Of a stretch of DNA of 64,000 nucleotides, positions 34,154 to 44,839 are shown piece after piece. The DNA is from SZUA-36 sp963774415. Its GTDB lineage: Bacteria > Pseudomonadota > Gammaproteobacteria > Xanthomonadales > SZUA-36. The stretch is taken from contig CAVZEU010000004.1 of the NCBI GenBank assembly GCA_963774415.1, positions 248,001-312,000 of the forward strand, given 5' to 3'. Within the stretch, counting starts at the first letter, position 1; the number at the start of each line of letters is the position of its first letter. The notes beneath the pieces were generated by a model. The model was not told where the DNA came from and did no database searches. It worked only from the letters and a program-made list of their open reading frames with translations. Both the position numbers and the translations under genes were made by a program.

Positions 34154-35065
34154 ATGATTTGTCAGCGCACGCTCAAGAACGTCATCCGCGCCACCGGCGT
34201 AGGCTTGCACACCGGTGAAAAAGTGTTCATGAGTTTGCGTCCGGCCGCGGTGAATACCGGCATCGTTTTTCGGCGTGTCGATCTCGACCCGGTGGTCGAA
34301 ATTGCCGCTTGCGCCACCCGGGTCGGCGAAACCAGCCTGTCGTCGACACTGGTCGATGGTGACGTGCGTATCGGTACCGTCGAACACCTGCTTTCGGCCA
34401 TGGCGGGCCTGGGTATCGACAACGCTTACGTCGACCTCAGCGCCCCGGAGGTGCCGATCATGGACGGCAGCGCCGGGCCATTCGTATTCCTGATACAGTC
34501 CGCCGGTATTGAAGAGCAGGGCGCGGCCAAGCGCTTTATCCGCATACTCGAGCCTGTCGAGTACCGGCTCGGGGACAAGTGGGCGCGGCTCGAGCCTTAC
34601 CATGGTTTCCGCGTTGCCTTCAAAATCGATTTCGATCATCCGGTTTTCAAGTCACATTCGAGCTTTTCCTCGGTGGATTTTTCGACGACGTCTTTTCTCA
34701 AGGAAGTTTCCAGGGCGCGGACGTTTGGTTTCATGTGTGACCTGGAAATGCTGCGCGGCCGTAACCTGGCGCTGGGCGGCAGCCTGGACAATGCCGTGGT
34801 GCTGGACGACTACCGCGTACTCAATGAGGATGGCTTGCGCTACGAAGACGAATTCGTCAAGCACAAGGTCCTCGATGCGATCGGCGACCTGTACCTGCTC
34901 GGCTGCGGGCTCATCGGCGCTTATTCAGGATTCAAATCCGGTCATGAGCTCAACAACTTGCTGCTGCGAAGATTGTTGCAGCAAACGCACTGCTGGGAAG
35001 AGGTCGTTTTCGACGGCGCGGAAGCGCTGCCCATTTCCTACCTGCACCCGGCGGCGGTGGGTTAG
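34154..35065 (+). CDS. lpxC: UDP-3-O-acyl-N-acetylglucosamine deacetylase LpxC
   Basis: Zinc deacetylase and committed step of lipid A synthesis. The 303-aa protein begins MICQRTLKNVIRATGVGLHTG. Zinc ligands are in VEHLLSAMAGLGIDN and HKVLDAIGDLYLLG. EVPIMDGSAGPFVFLI and the FKSGHELNN histidine region complete the active site. ATG 34154 aligns with the family start; TTG 34142 would add four residues. ftsZ-lpxC is the usual order. The E. coli protein is slightly longer at its C-terminus. Confidence 0.97.
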   Translation: MICQRTLKNVIRATGVGLHTGEKVFMSLRPAAVNTGIVFRRVDLDPVVEIAACATRVGETSLSSTLVDGDVRIGTVEHLLSAMAGLGIDNAYVDLSAPEVPIMDGSAGPFVFLIQSAGIEEQGAAKRFIRILEPVEYRLGDKWARLEPYHGFRVAFKIDFDHPVFKSHSSFSSVDFSTTSFLKEVSRARTFGFMCDLEMLRGRNLALGGSLDNAVVLDDYRVLNEDGLRYEDEFVKHKVLDAIGDLYLLGCGLIGAYSGFKSGHELNNLLLRRLLQQTHCWEEVVFDGAEALPISYLHPAAVG

Positions 35066-35208
35066 CCTGACTGACGCGGTTGCCCCCGCGGCTTTTGCCG
35101 CCGGTCTGTTGACACACTGAAGCGGCGCCGGGCCCAGGCGCCGTCGCGGCGGCGGCTTGTTCGGCCGCGTCCGCTCCACTACGAGGCAACACGCTCCCGA
35201 AAATGGTA

Positions 35209-35688
35209 TTATTCCGCCTTCCGGCGAGCGATTATCCTGTCATAAGCGGCCTGGATTTTCTCATCGCCGCTGTCCTGTGCAAAGCGGCCAAGAGCCTGAA
35301 TTGCAGCGGCGGGCAGGCGGCGGCGTTGACGGACCTCGGTTCGCGGCCGGTTGAGCGGGGAAACGCGTGTTTCGATGTAGTCGATCCCGAATTCGCCGGC
35401 TTCCCTGAAGGACTCCAGCAACGGCTGTGAAATCATCCGGATGCGCGTGGCGTAAACAGCCTGGGAACAGTGGATGAACAGCCGGCGGTTACGATATTCG
35501 GCGACTTGGCAATGCGCCGCGAGACGGCGCTCGAGCAGGCCGGCCAGTATGCCGTCCAGGCGGCTCAGTTCGCGCGCGTGGCGCAGTATCCGTGCGAATC
35601 CGTCACGCGGGTCTTCGCCGCCGCGCAGAAGATTTTGTATGCCCTCCGGGCTGTGCCCGGACTTGTTTGAGTGGTCGCCCATATGCAT
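35209..35688 (-). CDS. DciA-like protein (DUF721)
   Basis: DUF721 family protein. DciA is the ancestral loader of the replicative helicase DnaB in bacteria lacking DnaC, so a role at replication initiation is plausible. The 159-aa product has the family core near residues 30-120 (RHARELSRLDGILAGLL, NRRLFIHCSQAVYATRIRM) and a basic C-terminal tail. It lies between lpxC and secA, where DciA/DUF721 genes often sit in gammaproteobacteria, and opposes both. The start may be ATG 35688 or 35682. Confidence 0.8.
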   Translation of the reverse strand: MHMGDHSNKSGHSPEGIQNLLRGGEDPRDGFARILRHARELSRLDGILAGLLERRLAAHCQVAEYRNRRLFIHCSQAVYATRIRMISQPLLESFREAGEFGIDYIETRVSPLNRPRTEVRQRRRLPAAAIQALGRFAQDSGDEKIQAAYDRIIARRKAE

Positions 35689-35870
35689 GCCAACTTAGCC
35701 TCAATTCTGGTCCGCTGCAAGCAGGCGCCCGCGGGAAAACCGCCTCTGGCTTTGCGCCGTACGCGGGTGCGCAGGCGGCAACGGTGAAACTTTACAATGA
35801 CTTGCAACACTAAGCATCGACCCCCATTTTTGTGCAACAACCAAAACCAATCCAACAGAGCTGATACCAC

Positions 35871-38622
<2,752 letters not shown>

Positions 38623-38767
38623 CCCGCTGCCCGGGAAACCCAATTCCATTGTTGACTTCTGAAGTTAACAAAAGATTGGGCGCTTTACAGATAGCCCTGA
38701 CTTCGTTTCCCGCTATCTTCAAAGGGCCCGCGAGCAGGCGCGGGCGCGGTTGGATGAGCCGGACCGC

Positions 38768-39385
38768 TCAGGCGTGCCGGGCGAGGCGCGTATATTTTTT
38801 GTGCAGATCGGTGACCGCTTGCCGAGTTTCTTCCGGCGTTCCGGAATTGTTCAGAATATCGTCGGCTATTTGCAGCCGCCGCTCTCTGCTGGGCTGTGCC
38901 GCCAGGGCCTGCTCGGCCTGTTGCCGGCTGCATTGGTCCCTCGCCATCAAGCGCTCGATCTGAGTCTCCCGCGGAACGTCCACGAACAGTATGCGGTCGA
39001 TGTATGGGAACGCGTCGCGCCCGGACAGCAGTGGTATGACTAAAATGCAGTAATCCGTAGTCAACTCAGCCAGGGCGGCACGGGCGCGCTCGCGGATCCG
39101 CGGGTGCAGGATGGCCTCGAGCCGCTTGCGTGCAGACGGATCGGCGAAGATCAGGGCCCGCAGATCCCGTCTTCGCAGGCCGCCCTGCCGGTCCAGGATC
39201 TGCGGGCCGAAGGCCTGGGCGATCTCACCGAGCGCGTCCTCACCCGGTTCGACGACCTGGCGCGCGATCAGGTCGGTATCGATGATCGCAACCCCCAGTG
39301 AGGCAAAGATGTCGGACACCAGCGTCTTGCCGGCGGCAATACCGCCGGTCAATGCCACGGTATAAGGGTGCTGTGTCGAGACCAT
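38768..39385 (-). CDS. coaE: Dephospho-CoA kinase
   Basis: Last step of coenzyme A synthesis, phosphorylating the ribose 3'-OH of dephospho-CoA. The 205-aa protein has the P-loop VALTGGIAAGKT, IIDTDLIARQVVEPG (substrate Asp), HPRIRERA and the CoA-binding VIPLLSGRDAFPYIDRILFVDVP. MVSTQHPYTVALTGG (start 39385) fits family length. It is the last gene of the pilBCD run, a common arrangement. A GC-rich stem (38726-38745) lies beyond its stop but has no clear T-run. Confidence 0.96.
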   Translation of the reverse strand: MVSTQHPYTVALTGGIAAGKTLVSDIFASLGVAIIDTDLIARQVVEPGEDALGEIAQAFGPQILDRQGGLRRRDLRALIFADPSARKRLEAILHPRIRERARAALAELTTDYCILVIPLLSGRDAFPYIDRILFVDVPRETQIERLMARDQCSRQQAEQALAAQPSRERRLQIADDILNNSGTPEETRQAVTDLHKKYTRLARHA

Positions 39386-39411
39386 GGTGCGGACGCCGGG
39401 CAACCGTTAAT

Positions 39412-40305
39412 TCAATAGCTTCCCAGACCGCTGCTGCGCAGGTAGGCATTGACGATTTTGTCGCCCCACAACAGGGCGATCCAGCCAGCGAGGGCGATAA
39501 ACGGTCCGAACGGCAATGGTTGGCTCGACCGGTGCCGTTTGCAGACGATCATGGTGACGCCGGTGACAGCGCCGACCAGGGACGACAGCAGGATGATCAG
39601 CGGCAGCATTTGCCAGCCGGTCCAGGCGCCGAGCGCCGCGAGCAGCTTGAAGTCGCCGTAACCCATGCCCTCCTTGCCGGTCAGCAGGCGGAACAGGTGA
39701 TAGACGCTCCATAATGACAGGTAGCCGGCGAGTGCGCCTATGATGCTGCTGACCGGGTCGCAGAAGACGTTGAAGAGGCTGAGGAACAGACCCGACCAGA
39801 GCACGAAATAGGTCAGGTCGTCGGGCAGCAATTGATGGTCGATATCAATGCCCGCCAGCGCGATCAACAATCCGGTCAGGACGATTGCAGACAAGGCCTG
39901 CGGCGTCGGCCCGAAGACGAGCGCCGTCAGCAGGAACATGCAGGCGGTGCTTGCCTCGACCAGCGGGTAGCGCGGTGAAATGCGGGTCTTGCACGCGGAA
40001 CAGCGCCCGTGCAGAAACAGGTAGCTCAAAAGCGGGATGTTCTCCGCGGCGGTGATCCGGTGAGAACAGTGCGGGCAACGCGAGCGCGACCAAATCAGGT
40101 CCGCAGGCAAACCCGTCGGCTCGGGAACCGCGTCTTCAGTGCTTGCCTCCGGGTCCAGCAATTCCCGGCACTGCCGGCGCCAGTCACGCTGCAGACGAAC
40201 CGGCAAGCGGAGGATGACGACGTTGAGAAAGGAGCCGATCAACAGGCCAAAAACAAACACCCCTGTCAGAAACAGGGGTGCGTTGCTGGCAATGATACTT
40301 GGCAT
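39412..40305 (-). CDS. pilD: Prepilin leader peptidase/N-methyltransferase PilD
   Basis: Inner-membrane aspartic protease that cleaves type IV prepilins after the Gly of the leader and methylates the new N-terminal Phe. The 297-aa protein has the zinc tetracysteine site C77xxC80 and C102xxC105 in the N-terminal methylase part. The protease aspartates lie in AGIDIDHQLLPD (about residue 154) and GYGDFK (about residue 216). Seven to eight membrane helices follow. It is complete and probably matures the two pilins encoded upstream. Confidence 0.96.
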   Translation of the reverse strand: MPSIIASNAPLFLTGVFVFGLLIGSFLNVVILRLPVRLQRDWRRQCRELLDPEASTEDAVPEPTGLPADLIWSRSRCPHCSHRITAAENIPLLSYLFLHGRCSACKTRISPRYPLVEASTACMFLLTALVFGPTPQALSAIVLTGLLIALAGIDIDHQLLPDDLTYFVLWSGLFLSLFNVFCDPVSSIIGALAGYLSLWSVYHLFRLLTGKEGMGYGDFKLLAALGAWTGWQMLPLIILLSSLVGAVTGVTMIVCKRHRSSQPLPFGPFIALAGWIALLWGDKIVNAYLRSSGLGSY

Positions 40306-40310
40306 CGCCG

Positions 40311-41531
40311 CTAGATAACGGCTGCCATCTTGAATATCGGCAGGTACATCGCGATGACCATCGTACCCACGATGGTGCCGATAAAGACGATGATCAGCGG
40401 TTCCAGCAGGCTGGAGAGCGCGTCCACCGCGTTGTTGACTTCCTCTTCGTAGGCTTCGGCGACCTTGATCAGCATCTCGTCGAGCGAACCCGCCTCCTCG
40501 CCGATGGCGGCCATCTGGATGACCATGTTCGGGAATACGTTGGTCTGCTGCATGGCGAGCTGCAACTGGTGACCGACGGCCACATCCTCGCGAATGCGCG
40601 CCGCGGCATCGTTGTACACCGCGTTACCGGTGGCGCCGGCGACGATTTGCAGGGCATCGACGAGCGGCACGCCGGCTGAAAACGTGATCGCCAGCGTTCT
40701 GCAAAAACGTGCAATCGCCGATTTCTCCAGGATGTCGCCGACGATCGGAATCTTCAACGAGGCCCGGTCGATCCAGTGGGCGAACGGCTTGGAGCGTTTC
40801 TTCGCCATGATCAGCGCGGTAATGCCGATCGTGACAGCGAAAAACAGGAAGACACCGTTGGAGCGCAACCAGCGGCTGGCGCCGATGATCATTTGCGTGA
40901 ACGCCGGCAGGTCGGCGCCAAAGCTCTTGAAAATGTCCTCGAAGGTCGGTATGACGTACACCAGCAAAATGGCCGAGACGATGATCGCCACGCCGATGAC
41001 GGCGATCGGGTAATACAGGGCCTTTTTGATCTTCCCCTTGATGCTCTCGATGCGCTCCTTGTAAGAAGCGATTTCGTCCAGCACGGTATCGAGCACGCCC
41101 GCGCTTTCGCCAGCCTTGACCAGGTTGGTGTAAAGTTCGTCGAATTGTACCGGATACGCACTGAGCGCTTCGAACAAGCTGCCGCCGCCTTCGACCTCGG
41201 CCCGGATTTTCTCCACCATCACTCGCATACGCGGGTTCTTGACGCCGCCGGCGATGATCTGAAATGACGTGACCAGCGGCACACCCGATTTGAGCATCGT
41301 CGCCAATTGGCGGCTGAAAACCGCTACGTCCTTGGGCGTGATACGGCTGCCTGAGCCGCCGAAAAGCGGTTTGGGCTTCTTCCTGACCCGGATGGGGTTG
41401 ATGCCCTGGCGCCGCAGGTCTGCCCGTACGAGGTTCGGATTCGACGCGACCTGCTGGCCTTTGAGCTTGACTCCGCGCTTGTCGCGGCCCTCCCAGAGAA
41501 ATGTGATGGGCTCTGCTTGAGATACAGCCAT
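40311..41531 (-). CDS. pilC: Type IV pilus inner-membrane platform protein PilC
   Basis: Polytopic platform protein (GspF family) linking the cytoplasmic ATPases to pilin assembly. The 406-aa protein has two T2SSF domains (residues about 70-190 and 270-395), DVAVFSRQLATMLKSGVPL, three membrane helices (YYPIAVIGVAIIVSAILLVYVI and the C-terminal LLEPLIIVFIGTIVGTMVIAMYLP regions) and the cytoplasmic start FLWEGRDKRGVKLKG. It is 3 nt from pilB and 5 nt from pilD, so they share one transcript. Confidence 0.96.
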   Translation of the reverse strand: MAVSQAEPITFLWEGRDKRGVKLKGQQVASNPNLVRADLRRQGINPIRVRKKPKPLFGGSGSRITPKDVAVFSRQLATMLKSGVPLVTSFQIIAGGVKNPRMRVMVEKIRAEVEGGGSLFEALSAYPVQFDELYTNLVKAGESAGVLDTVLDEIASYKERIESIKGKIKKALYYPIAVIGVAIIVSAILLVYVIPTFEDIFKSFGADLPAFTQMIIGASRWLRSNGVFLFFAVTIGITALIMAKKRSKPFAHWIDRASLKIPIVGDILEKSAIARFCRTLAITFSAGVPLVDALQIVAGATGNAVYNDAAARIREDVAVGHQLQLAMQQTNVFPNMVIQMAAIGEEAGSLDEMLIKVAEAYEEEVNNAVDALSSLLEPLIIVFIGTIVGTMVIAMYLPIFKMAAVI

Positions 41532-41534
41532 AAC

Positions 41535-43250
41535 CTAGTCCTTGGTTACCCGGTTTGTTTCCGTAAGGTCGGTAACGCCGATCGCGACCTTGTTGAGAGC
41601 CGAGCGGCGCAAATCGTTGATACCTTCTTCCCTGGCTTGCTGGGCGATGCGTATCGCATTGCCTTCTTCCAGTATGATCCTGGCTATACTATCTGAAATC
41701 GGCATGACTTCAAATACGCCGGAGCGGCCGCGGTAGCCTTCGTGGCAGTCCGTGCAGCCGACCGGTTTGAATATCTCGAGACCGTCCAGTTCATCCTCCC
41801 CGAAACCCGCCTGCAGCAAGGCCTCTTTGGGCATGTCATCGGGCTGCTTGCATTTATGCAGCAAGCGCAGCAGACGCTGGGCGATGACGAGGTTGACCGC
41901 CGAGGTGATATTGTAGGTCGGCACGCCCATGTTCATCAGGCGCGTGACCGACTGCGGAGCGTCGTTGGTGTGCAGTGTGGAAAATACGAGGTGACCCGTT
42001 TGCGCCGCCTTGATCGCGATTTCCGCTGTTTCCAGGTCACGGATCTCGCCGACCATGATCACGTCCGGATCCTGGCGCAGGAACGAACGCAGGGCGACGG
42101 CGAATGTCATGCCCTGCTTGACATTCTGCTGGACCTGGTTGATGCCCTTGACGCGAATTTCAACCGGGTCCTCGACGGTGGAAATATTACGCCCGTCGTC
42201 ATTGAGCAGGTTTAACGCGGTATAGAGCGTCACCGTCTTACCGCTGCCCGTCGGTCCGGTCACCAGGATCATGCCATAGGGTTTCATCACCGAGGACTCG
42301 AAGACTTTTCGCTGTTTTTCTTCAAAGCCGAGCTTTTCGATTCCCAGGCGGGTGGCGGCGGAATCCAGGATACGCAGCACCACCTTTTCGCCAAACAGGA
42401 TCGGACAGGTGGAAACACGGAAGTCGATCGACTTTTTACGTGACAGGTTGAGCTTGAGACGCCCGTCCTGGGGCACGCGTTTCTCGGCGATATCCAGGCC
42501 CGCCATGACCTTCAGGCGAGAGGACAGCCGCCGTGACATCTGGATGGGGGGATTGGCGATCGGGCTCAGAACACCGTCGAGACGGTAACGGATGCGGTAA
42601 TGGGTCTCGTAGGGTTCGAAGTGGATGTCGGATGCACCGCGCCTGATGGCGTCCAGCAGAACCTTGTTGATGAACCGAACCACCGGGGTTTCATCGACTG
42701 CCGGATCGGAAGCATCGTCATCCTCGGCCCCATCGGCCTCCAACTCGAAACCAACGTCTTCAAGACCTTCTTCCTCGAAATCGTCGAATACGGCGTCCGC
42801 GGCTTGCAGCGCGCGTTCGATGGTGGTTTCGAGTTGGTCCGGCGAGACGATGACGGGCTCGACACGGAAACCGGAACTGAACGAGATGGCGTCGAGTACC
42901 TCCTGGTCGGTTGGGTCCGAGACACCGAGGAACAGCGAGTTGCCGCGCAAAAACAGCGGTAGCGCCATGTGCTTCTGGATCAGGCGTTCGTCGACCAGGC
43001 CGAGCGGTGAGAGACTCAGGTCGAGGGCGTTGATGTCGATTTGCGGGATGCCGTATTCGACCGACGCCGCAGTGGCCAGCGCCTGTGACTCGACCTGCCT
43101 GTTCCTGATCATCCAGGCCAGCATCGTCATGCCCTGCTTGCTCGCCTCCACGTTGGCCTCGAAGGCGGCCTGTTCTTCCATCAGGCCTTCGGCCACCAGC
43201 CTGCGGGCAAAACCGTGCAACTGTTTGGAGACTTTCAGTTCCGTGTTCAT
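41535..43250 (-). CDS. pilB: Type IV pilus extension ATPase PilB
   Basis: Hexameric ATPase powering pilus extension. The 571-aa protein has an N-terminal T2SSE_N domain, Walker A VTGPTGSGKTVTLYTAL, the Asp box around STVEDPVEIRV, Walker B VGEIRDLETAEIA and the His box TGHLVFSTLHTNDAP. The metal-binding cysteine region near residue 460 is LLHKCKQP with GCTDC further on. It has three of the four usual cysteines, the first of the CxxC pair being Leu. The rest of the enzyme is intact. Confidence 0.96.
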   Translation of the reverse strand: MNTELKVSKQLHGFARRLVAEGLMEEQAAFEANVEASKQGMTMLAWMIRNRQVESQALATAASVEYGIPQIDINALDLSLSPLGLVDERLIQKHMALPLFLRGNSLFLGVSDPTDQEVLDAISFSSGFRVEPVIVSPDQLETTIERALQAADAVFDDFEEEGLEDVGFELEADGAEDDDASDPAVDETPVVRFINKVLLDAIRRGASDIHFEPYETHYRIRYRLDGVLSPIANPPIQMSRRLSSRLKVMAGLDIAEKRVPQDGRLKLNLSRKKSIDFRVSTCPILFGEKVVLRILDSAATRLGIEKLGFEEKQRKVFESSVMKPYGMILVTGPTGSGKTVTLYTALNLLNDDGRNISTVEDPVEIRVKGINQVQQNVKQGMTFAVALRSFLRQDPDVIMVGEIRDLETAEIAIKAAQTGHLVFSTLHTNDAPQSVTRLMNMGVPTYNITSAVNLVIAQRLLRLLHKCKQPDDMPKEALLQAGFGEDELDGLEIFKPVGCTDCHEGYRGRSGVFEVMPISDSIARIILEEGNAIRIAQQAREEGINDLRRSALNKVAIGVTDLTETNRVTKD

Positions 43251-43291
43251 AAGCGGGTCATCCCTTGTTCCCTGACGGAATGTCTCTACGG

Positions 43292-43297
43292 ATTATA
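43292..43297 (-). promoter_or_regulatory. Putative -10 box upstream of pilB
   Basis: A perfect TATAAT on the minus strand about 42 nt before the pilB start. A partial -35 (TGACAA) is 19 bp upstream. Two ACAATT copies 10 bp apart lie in the spacer region and might bind a regulator. The site would allow pilBCD-coaE transcription independent of the pilins. Confidence 0.4.
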
Positions 43298-43351
43298 GCT
43301 GACAAATTGTACTTAATTGTCATCGTCTTTCTGCAAATTAGCGCATTTTAA

Positions 43352-43379
43352 CGAGAAAAGCCACCCGGGGCGGGTGGCT
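43352..43379 (-). terminator. Rho-independent terminator after the second pilin gene
   Basis: On the minus strand AGCCACCC, loop GCCCC, GGGTGGCT forms an 8-bp stem followed by TTTCTCGTT, about 25 nt after the pilin stop. It separates pilin expression from pilB. Confidence 0.8.
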
Positions 43380-43403
43380 GGGTATCAAATCTTCACGGCT
43401 GTT

Positions 43404-43874
43404 TCAAGTGTCGCGGCAGGTCGACGGTATATATTTCAGGTCCCCCGCAGCCATCGTGCCCCTGCCGCAGTTCCAGTCGATGAAACCGGAGACGCGTTCG
43501 GTCGGTGTCATGACCGGGTTGATGGAATCCGCTGCCAGCGTGCTGTCGATGGCGGCTTCGTCGACATCAATGGTAAAAGCGCCCGTTGCCGGCGCGTAAT
43601 TGGTCAAGCCGGTGCAATAGTGGCTGATGCCGGCCGTGCTCAGCCCGGCGTCCGCCAATGTCGGCGGCCAGGCGCCGAAGGACTGGCGGTATTCGGAAAT
43701 CCCGACCTTGGCCACCGCGGCGCCGTTGATGCACTCGGCGATCTTGGCGCGGATCGTGTAGTCCTTGTAGGCGGGTACGGCCAGCGCCACCAGGATGGCG
43801 ACGACCGCGATGACGATCATCAGTTCAATCAGAGTGAAGCCGCCGGTGCGGCGGGCTTTTCGACAGTGGTTCAT
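43404..43874 (-). CDS. Type IV major-pilin-like protein (downstream of tandem pair)
   Basis: Type IVa prepilin. A 12-residue basic leader ends GG, then FTLIELMIVIAVVAILVALA, the hydrophobic helix with the conserved Glu5. The mature part is about 144 aa, with cysteines near the end (NWNCGRGTM and STCRDT) for the D-loop disulfide. GGAAG stands 5 nt before the ATG. Its first 50 residues are nearly identical to the upstream pilin, while the globular part diverges and its C-terminus is Thr. A sigma-70-like promoter rather than sigma-54 stands upstream. Whether it is a second major pilin or a minor variant is unclear. Confidence 0.9.
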   Translation of the reverse strand: MNHCRKARRTGGFTLIELMIVIAVVAILVALAVPAYKDYTIRAKIAECINGAAVAKVGISEYRQSFGAWPPTLADAGLSTAGISHYCTGLTNYAPATGAFTIDVDEAAIDSTLAADSINPVMTPTERVSGFIDWNCGRGTMAAGDLKYIPSTCRDT

Positions 43875-44001
43875 TGCAACTTCCGTACCCGCTTTTCATT
43901 GAAATCCGCACTTGACCCCTGCTGCGAGACTTCAAACCACTGGACCGTGTGTCACAATCCAACTCCATGTTCAAAGCGGGTAATAACTTCCCCTAAAATA
44001 A

Positions 44002-44030
44002 ATGATAATCGATCATTGTCGATTTGTAAA
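44002..44030 (-). promoter_or_regulatory. Putative sigma-70 promoter of the downstream pilin gene
   Basis: Minus-strand -35 TTTACA (44030-44025), a 17-bp spacer, and -10 TATCAT (44007-44002), about 130 nt before the pilin start. The spacer is filled by an inverted repeat, AATCGA and TCGATT (44007-44024), a possible operator. Confidence 0.55.
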
Positions 44031-44063
44031 CCCCTTGTTCAAATAAGCCATTGAAATAAAAAG

Positions 44064-44088
44064 AAAACCCCCGGATATCGGGGGTTTT
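44064..44088. terminator. Bidirectional rho-independent terminator after the first pilin gene
   Basis: AAAACCCCC (44064-44072) and GGGGGTTTT (44080-44088) form a 9-bp stem with a 7-nt loop, with an A-tract on one side and a T-tract on the other. It lies about 50 nt beyond the upstream pilin stop, so the two pilin genes are separate transcription units. Confidence 0.85.
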
Positions 44089-44140
44089 CCTTGCAACCAC
44101 GAAGGTCGCAGCGTCGATTGTCGTCAGACGATCCCGGTGG

Positions 44141-44611
44141 TTACGAGTTCGGCCCGCGGCACGTCGACGGCAGGTACTTCAGATAAGACGCATCGGTGTT
44201 GCCCTGCTGGCAGTGCCAGTTCACGCCGCCCTGGGCGCTGTCGGACGGATACATCTGCGGTTCGATCGGCAGGCTCAGCGAGCTGTCGATTGCAGTCTCG
44301 TTGACGAGAATAAAGAACGTGCCGTCGTTACCGGCATCGTAGGTGAAACCGGAGCAAAATTGGCTGACGCCCGCCGGGTTAGCCGTGCCGGCTTCGTTTT
44401 CGCTGGTCGGGTAACGGCCGACGGTCTCGCGGAACTCGGAAATCTGCAGTTTGGCAACGGCAGCGCCGTTCACGCATTCGGTCACCTTCGCCCGGATCGT
44501 GTAGTCCTTGTAGGCCGGAACCGCCAGCGCGACCAGAATGGCCACGATCGCGATAACGATCATCAGTTCGATCAATGTAAAACCTTGTTGTACTCTTTTC
44601 ATGTTGCTCAC
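44141..44611 (-). CDS. pilA: Type IV major pilin (PilA-like, upstream of tandem pair)
   Basis: Type IVa prepilin, most likely the major subunit because it follows a consensus sigma-54 promoter. With the GTG start at 44611 (GGAGG 8-9 nt upstream) it has a 10-residue leader ending QQG, then FTLIELMIVIAIVAILVALA. ATG 44602 is an alternative. The mature protein is about 146 aa, with cysteines in SQFCSGF, NWHCQQG and STCRGPNS. It ends in Ser just after the last cysteine, the position glycosylated in some Pseudomonas pilins. PilD would process it and PilB/PilC assemble it. Confidence 0.92.
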   Translation of the reverse strand: MSNMKRVQQGFTLIELMIVIAIVAILVALAVPAYKDYTIRAKVTECVNGAAVAKLQISEFRETVGRYPTSENEAGTANPAGVSQFCSGFTYDAGNDGTFFILVNETAIDSSLSLPIEPQMYPSDSAQGGVNWHCQQGNTDASYLKYLPSTCRGPNS

Positions 44612-44704
44612 TTTCAATACCCTCCAATGGTTGTTAGCAGGCTGCCGGATACAGACTGTTCGTTTCGATCCCCTAGGATTCCCTGGGATGCCGCCCGTAT
44701 TTAA

Positions 44705-44720
44705 TGCAAGTCGCGTGCCA
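44705..44720 (-). promoter_or_regulatory. Sigma-54 (-24/-12) promoter of the pilin gene
   Basis: The minus strand reads TGGCACGCGACTTGCA, a full match to the TGGCAC-N5-TTGC consensus, about 94 nt before the pilin start. Sigma-54 promoters need an NtrC-type activator; PilR, encoded 3-4 kb upstream, is the evident one. Expected start about 12 nt downstream, near 44693. Confidence 0.9.
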
Positions 44721-44839
44721 GCTCAAAAATATACGGAAAAACAGCACCCTATAAAGGTGCAATGTGATTTTGAACCGGCAGATAAGACAAAAAGTGTCAG
44801 AAAATGACAAATAATGTCAGTCTTGTCGCTGAGCTTTCT

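Noticed and set aside
38623..38767. Intrinsic terminator between secA and coaE
   Set aside because: A GC stem exists at 38726-38745, but neither strand shows a T-run after it; left as uncertain and not annotated.
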